Under the pieces are notes generated by a model. The model did no database searches. It saw nothing but the letters and a program-made list of their open reading frames with translations, and was not told the origin of the DNA. Shown here piece by piece: positions 59,601 through 64,000 of a stretch of DNA of 64,000 nt. Position numbers and translations under genes: made by a program. The stretch is taken from contig WHVA01000204.1 in the NCBI GenBank assembly GCA_015179125.1, forward strand, positions 62,001 to 126,000, given 5' to 3'. The DNA comes from Gautieria morchelliformis. Lineage: Eukaryota > Basidiomycota > Agaricomycetes > Gomphales > Gomphaceae. Position 1 is the stretch's first letter. Each line of letters starts with the position of its first letter.

Positions 59601-61628
59601 TCAGCGAACCGCAAACCAGGCATTGCGGCGAAGGCGGCGAAGAAGCTTACCCGATGAAACCTTGACTTCACCTGTGAAGCTGTCTTCAAAGGTGTTGGGT
59701 GCATTTATGCTCCTGCACCAAAATCAAGCATAATATGTTCAATTTATTGTGTGGTGTTTCCAATTGTTTCTCACATTGTTCTTGTACCATGCATCCATTT
59801 CTCTGCTTATTTTCGAAATTTTCCAGTCACTCTCTATCTCTCCATTTCATTCTGTTATTTCTACTTTCACAGGCGGCTGCACCCAGCGGAGTTTGAAATG
59901 ACTTCGACGCGCGAGCCCTTGGGCGCTAAAGGGCCGGGTGCAAGTATATGCCTTCTGAGACAGGATTACACTCCTCTCTCAGTGACAATAAATTCACTGA
60001 GAGAGGCGAGTAGTATTCTTCATATTTACATAGCATGTTGACTGAAAATCATGTAGTATATTTGATTCTAGGTATTGTATTAATACATCAGTGACAATAA
60101 ATTCACTGAGAGAGTATATTTGATTCTAGATTCTAGCTTTCTAAGAACTCTACCGAACCTTCCCTGCCATAGCCCCTAGTTGCTGACAAAAGGCCCTTTG
60201 CGATGCATTGAATCCATAATCTTGAGCTGGTCGACGACAAGTTGCCAGACAGCGCTCTTGAACCCATTTTCCGACGTGTTCCCCATGGCCTTTTGATCAG
60301 TGAGAGTCAGCGCCAGTTCAGCTTCCTCAGCTGCACACCACTGGGCATTGTCAGCCTTTGCCTTTGACTTCCCTTGCCTTTTGGTTTGCGCTGGGATGAC
60401 GTCCTGGAAATCGATGCTGGACATGATGAAGGATGGCGGCCAGCTATAGCATGAGGTTGGTCACAAACATCATGGAGCGTGACTTTGGTTTCGACCTGCG
60501 AAAGAGAAGTCCAGAGTCCATATTCACAGTTGTCCTCGAGATACAGCTTTGAGCTGTATCTCAAAAGTATAGGGAGATCACGCGTGGTCAAAATCTTTTT
60601 AGATTGAGATTTCGTGAGCCGAACACCCCAAAATCGAAAAAGATTTCGCAAGATTGCGAAATCGTGGTTTATTCACTTTTTGGTGAGAGATCACCAAAAT
60701 CCATTTTCGTGGTCTGGTTACCGAACGCGCCCTAACTGCAGCGCCCATCAACATCAACGTCAGCCACCAGCGGTGCACACAGCCGCAGCTGCACCCAGCC
60801 ATGAGAGACGCCGTACCTGAAATGCCACCCCGCATCCGCCAACACAATGTCCGTCACCTTTGAGTGCATGTAAAACTCACGGGTGTCCCACTCGTGTATC
60901 TGCACACGCCAGCTCCCCCAGCCGTACGGCCACTCAAACGAGTAGATGTAGTTGCGCATCTGGAGGTGCAGCGGCGACGGCGCCGCGCACGCCTTAATCA
61001 GACGCAGGGTATGCGCGGCCGGGATCTCGTCCACATCCGAGAAGACGACGAGTTGGCGCGCCTGCGCGGGGACATGCGTGTTGATCAGTGCGGTCATCGC
61101 AGCATGCTGGTCGCACTCGACGTCGAAAGCAGTCTCCCCATGCACGGGGACGCGCCCGCTGATGAGCTTATAGACGATCTTGCCGGCGAAGGCGTCGAAG
61201 CGGGCGTGGTTCTGGGAAAAGACGGGCGCCTTCGGGATGCCCGTGAACGTACCTATAATGTTTGGTCAACAATCAACAAAAAAAGGCACAAACAGCATAC
61301 GGTCGCTTTCGATGATGAAGAACCTGTCGACGACAGCATCGAGCTCATGCATCTCGAGCAGGTCCAGCTCCGTGCTAAACAGCACCGCGTCCCACACCTC
61401 CGGCACGCGTGCCCGGTCCCGCAGGGTCCAGCTGTGCGTCGAACGCAGTGCCCTCCGCGTAGTAGCGTAGTAGTGGGGGACGATGCACCGCGGGCCGTCG
61501 GGCGTGTCCCATAGCGGGTGGGAGCCGTAGGAGATGGCGTTGCGGATCTGGTAGGCGTAGGTGTAGAGAAGGAAGAGGAGGGAAAGGACAGCTGCGAGAG
61601 AGAGGAGTCGCCGATGCCGGCGATCCAT
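56640..61628 (-). CDS. GT17 family glycosyltransferase, interrupted by a Harbinger
   Basis: Glycosyltransferase family 17 (the MGAT3 / beta-1,4-N-acetylglucosaminyltransferase family), a type II Golgi membrane enzyme by analogy. The ATG at 61628-61626 starts MDRRHRRLLSLAAVLSLLFL, a basic stub and signal anchor. Exons: 61628-61301, 61252-60817, 57168-57128 (first three bases duplicated at 60736-60734), 57053-56947, 56889-56881, 56815-56781 and 56739 onward; all splice in frame with GT..AG introns of about 40-80 nt. Landmarks are DRFFIIESD, the metal-binding SDVDEIP, LHLQMRNYIYSFEWP, LADAGWHF, YCFRYIHKFVTKMQ, FSHTDRIGG, MLPEAYS, and VGLPQHLIRNTEKFKFLLPGGC, where family members normally end soon after. 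Here the frame stays open to 56154, so the real 3' end (stop or another intron) is uncertain. The only lesion seen is the 3.56-kb element between exons 2 and 3. Confidence 0.85.
57450..58683 (+). CDS. PIF/Harbinger DDE transposase
   Basis: Exon 1 ends at 57752 (QRSGDTVS), intron 57753-57806, exon 2 57807-58262, intron 58263-58311, exon 3 58312-58683 (stop after QQELRQHR). The catalytic residues are in GAVDGTH (D, about 57955), LADAGYP (D, about 58175) and IIERVFG (E, about 58370), with the family's CCVIHNFI near the end. From the Met at 57574 it gives about 330 residues. The frame upstream also reads like family sequence (YHTSILCGR, then WVRELLHGNPRRIQDQLGM) but is cut by TGA at 57517-57519, possibly a former CGA, so the normal N-terminus may be lost. 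The rest is intact. Confidence 0.85.
58708..60424 (-). CDS. Myb/SANT-like protein of the Harbinger, split by a solo LTR
   Basis: Second Harbinger protein, which binds DNA near the ends and helps the transposase into the nucleus. Minus strand from 60424: MSSIDFQDVIPAQTK, a basic stretch, AQWCAAEEAELALTLTDQKA (start of the Myb/SANT fold), FKSAVWQLVVDQL and HRKGP at the edge of the LTR. Beyond the LTR: KTASQVKSRFHR, an intron, LKKQYKIVKALRLQSGFGWDE, VWEAYIK, an intron, HYAAAPFKKKPFPLFDDLAHL, an acidic segment, and a C-terminal frame (59115-58708) ending DILNFQMFPNM. A TAA lies in the acidic region near 59305 and the join to the last frame is uncertain, so besides the LTR the gene may carry one or two more lesions or an unrecognised intron. 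Confidence 0.7.
59694..60188 (-). mobile_element. solo LTR in the Harbinger
   Basis: 495 bp, TGTTGGGTGC...TTGCTGACA, flanked by AAAGG on both sides (59689-59693 and 60189-60193). Same family as 30540-30966. It also has the ctctctcagtga/tcactgagagag stem-loop, here followed by a second partial copy of that word near 60090-60115, which explains most of its extra length. Looks whole as a solo LTR; relatively young because the target duplication is perfect. Confidence 0.9.
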
Positions 61629-62105
61629 GGGGAGAGAGAGAGAGAGGTGGTGACACGCCCGGCCAGTGACTGAACTCTGTTCACATCTGTGGGGGCGTCG
61701 GCTTCCAAAGCTGTGTGGCATTGGCTGGACCTTGCCATCACACTTGATCTTTGTACTTGAAGTGCGTGTCCCTAATCTCATACAACATGTATCAATATTA
61801 CAGTATATGGCATATGCATAGCGTGGATGCAACTGTTCTCTAATGCTTATACTAGTATGAAAATATACTTGAAGATTCAAGAATAAAACCACATGATTAT
61901 TATCAGTGCTACTACTATAAAGCCTGCCATACTACTCTGAGCTAGAGATACATTTCGAGAAGGAAGCTCAAAGACTCTCATACCAAACTGCATATGCCCT
62001 TTGTTAACATGGACAAACAGCTCAAGCATGGTCTGAGGACCCCTCTGGATTTTCTCTCGCCTGCACCCATGTTCTTCATTGAAAAACGCAAATTTATATA
62101 AATAA
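61629..62105. promoter_or_regulatory. 5' flank of the GT17 gene
   Basis: No gene. A CT-rich (on the coding strand) tract of about 20 bases (61631-61648, gagagagaga on the plus strand) lies just before the GT17 start codon, which is common in fungal promoters. AT-rich DNA follows. No clear TATA box is assigned. Confidence 0.35.
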
Positions 62106-63860
62106 TAATATCAAACTCAACTCTGCACACATGTCTTCTTTCTCCTGCGAGCATATGCACAATGAGCATTATATTATGAACGCGCACGCTTATGATCGTT
62201 AGATTTGACGCACTGAGCAGGGCAGCCGCCAACAGAGGTCACGACCAGAGTGGATAGTGCAAGTGTTGGGAGCACGAAACGGGGAAATTAGCTAAGACGC
62301 CTAAAATTTCTCGGTGAATTCTGCCCTGCGCGTGGCGGCCACGTGTCCCGAGCCTCCTTCGGCTTCGGGTTCCTGGCTACATCTTACGTCACTTCCTCGT
62401 TCTCTTGGTAACTTGGCGCTGCGGCGCTTCTGTCCCTGTCACACGGAATTTGGCGCTGGGTGCTTCCATTAATTGCCTTTTCTGTCGCTATGTGCCGGTA
62501 ATAGCTCCGCTCCTGACATGCTTTACGGTGCAACCCCTTGCGTGTGCGCACTCTGTGGAGGCACGTTTGGACTTTCTGTTCTAGATTTTTCTCGCCGTCT
62601 GCAATCCTTTTTATTATACAGTGGAGACGAGGATGCGCTTCAAGTTCGAGTCACAAATTCTCCTTGCGCCGACTCCGTTGAGAATTGGCGTTCGGCCAAG
62701 AGCACGGCCGTATCGCTATGCCGTGTCAGGAGCCTGTACGAGCAGCACAGGGACGGATGCCAGTGCTACATCAGGCATGTATGAGGCACGGGCGATAAAG
62801 GAGAAGGCGGGTGAGGACCGGATGGATGGAGGGGCGGGAGTGGGAGCTGCACACGCACCCAGATGCCTGCCAGCGGATGGCCTCGAGAAGCACGTCCCCA
62901 ACTACAAGCATGCACTCCTCGGCGCCCTGCACCATCCTCGAAAATTGAATGCATTCTAAGTGGGGAGATGGACGTGGTGCGGGCTATGGTCCATCCCACA
63001 TTTCGTCGTTCAGGTGTTCGGTATTCATCGTCACCATGATAGAAAGGTGTCGGATATGTATCTAACATATGATACATGGGGACGTTTGAGCACGGAGCAC
63101 TAGCAGTATGTGGACTTACGCAGCCACGCTCGCAACTACGTGGGCTACAGTAGGCCACGTGACGCGACATGTCGGTAGGCGCCGCTACCAGAATTTCGGG
63201 TTTTCCGGATATACCGGCGCTTATAAACGACAGAAGCAGCAGAAAAGGCAATTAATGGAAGCATAATTCCGATCGACAACAGGGACAGAAGCGCCGCAGC
63301 GCCAAGTTACCAAGAGAACGAGGAAGTGACGTAAGATGTAGCCAGGAACCCGAAGCCGAAGTAACAGATCGCTTGGTGATCGATCGGGTATCAGACGTAT
63401 TGATGCTATACCCATATAGGCTCGATTCACGTCAAGCGCGCAGGCAGGCCACGCCACAAGGCACGCACCATCTTATGAAGCAGAAGCCCAGAAGCATTGG
63501 AAGGCCAACCTGTCGATCAACCCACCTCCAGAAGCGCGCAGACCACTTCACTGCCACGCAACGCCACAAGGCACGCATCAGCTTAGGAAGCCGAAGTCCA
63601 GAAGCTTGCAACCCGATCAACACATCCCAAGAAGCGCGTGCTTGCTCCGATCTTCGAATCCAGCCCCTGTTTCTATTCTTGGCTCCCGGCAGCGCGTGGT
63701 GCCACATTACCCTCTCGGTTGCAACTCATCACACGTGGCAATGTAACTGTTAGTAAGTACCGGTGAATTATCTAAGGGTCGGTATACTTACTGAGGAGCC
63801 TTGAGGTGAGGGATAGTGATGATGTTTACGAAGAACGACCTTCCGTGACAGACATGCACT
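62106..63860 (+). repeat. repeat block, copy B, uninterrupted
   Basis: About 1.75 kb, matching 50438-51306 plus 53294-54185. Internally 62335-62490 and 63225-63380 are inverted repeats of each other (family 1 copies: tcacttcctcgttctcttgg against ccaagagaacgaggaagtga), so the block can fold back with a loop of about 740 bp. No protein is recognised. Part of its right end is also found inverted at 13151-13478. Confidence 0.8.
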
Positions 63861-63869
63861 ATACGGGCA

Positions 63870-64000
63870 GGCAGCACATCGACAGTACATCGGATGTGCA
63901 ACCCTCTCCTAGCTGACGGTCCATCGCGCACAACAGTCTCCGGAGTCCTGAATCGAACCCATCACACGCTCACGTCCTATGGAGTTGAACCAACGCCACG
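63870..64000 (-). repeat. tRNA-like SINE candidate, copy 2 (cut by window end)
   Basis: Read on the minus strand from the window edge: ggcgttggttcaactccata (A-box-like), then gggttcgattcaggactcc (B-box-like), then a unique body shared with 12965-13150. The stems of a real tRNA do not form, so a tRNA-derived SINE is the likelier reading. The element's 5' end may lie outside the window. Confidence 0.5.

Larger units (their letters stand above)
57172..60733 (+). mobile_element. PIF/Harbinger transposon with both genes
   Basis: Terminal inverted repeats of about 27 bp (5' GGGTGCGTTCGGTAACCAG, 3' the complement of GGGCGCGTTCGGTAACCAG) flanked by TAA on each side (57169-57171 and 60734-60736), the 3-bp site of this superfamily. 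It holds a DDE transposase (plus strand) and a Myb/SANT-like protein (minus strand) in convergent order, the usual two-gene set. A solo LTR (59694-60188) is inserted in the second gene. It lies in the GT17 gene at an intron-exon junction. Confidence 0.95.

Overview
The window looks like a transposon-dense stretch of a basidiomycete (Agaricomycete-type) genome. Supporting signs are genes with many introns of about 50 nt (GT..AG), a C2/NACHT/WD40 NLR, a WDR24/Rtc1 homologue, a GT17 glycosyltransferase, fungal-type Helitron, PIF/Harbinger, Tad-like LINE and Copia sequences, and a crypton-type tyrosine recombinase. I see no rRNA, CRISPR array, bacterial operon or phage. All calls come from reading the sequence; no database was searched.

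Layout. 0-4.5 kb: GC-rich interspersed repeats, a tRNA-like stretch, a 26-bp perfect palindrome and an unidentified minus-strand gene. 4.6-19.4 kb: a very large imperfect inverted duplication (arms about 5.2-11.1 and 13.7-19.4 kb) carrying two decayed, intron-containing copies of the RTC1/WDR24 gene plus three families of interspersed repeats. Near its middle is a 60-bp stem (59/60 paired, 30-bp loop). A poly(A)-tailed LINE fragment with a 13-bp target-site duplication sits only in the left arm. 19.5-21.3 kb: fossil Copia element. 22.4-29.8 kb: a tyrosine-recombinase gene split by a Helitron, itself split by a 1.06-kb insertion. 30-31.5 kb: a non-autonomous element with a solo LTR inside it. 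32.2-36.2 kb: an NLR pseudogene with six near-identical WD40 repeats. 37.7-39 kb: third copy of a repeat found in the inverted duplication. 39-44.6 kb: a LINE broken by a CACTA-like MITE and by an LTR element. 46.4-50.4 kb: 5'-truncated Copia fossil. 50.4-54.2 and 62.1-63.9 kb: two copies of a 1.75-kb repeat block; the first is interrupted by a 2-kb terminal-inverted-repeat element carrying an intron-bearing fragment of threonyl-tRNA synthetase. 56.6-61.6 kb: a GT17 glycosyltransferase gene whose exons all read cleanly, interrupted by a 3.56-kb PIF/Harbinger element with both of its genes.

The GT17 gene is the only host gene whose exons look intact over most of their length. The Harbinger lies exactly at an intron-exon junction, and the flanking exon sequence supplies a ready-made alternative 3' splice site that would remove the element with a loss of four codons, in frame. 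The rest of the window is mainly a record of nested insertion, duplication and decay. Several precise empty-site comparisons allow relative dating: the Harbinger came after the GT17 exon structure, a solo LTR went into the Harbinger, and the LINE fragment arrived after the inverted duplication.
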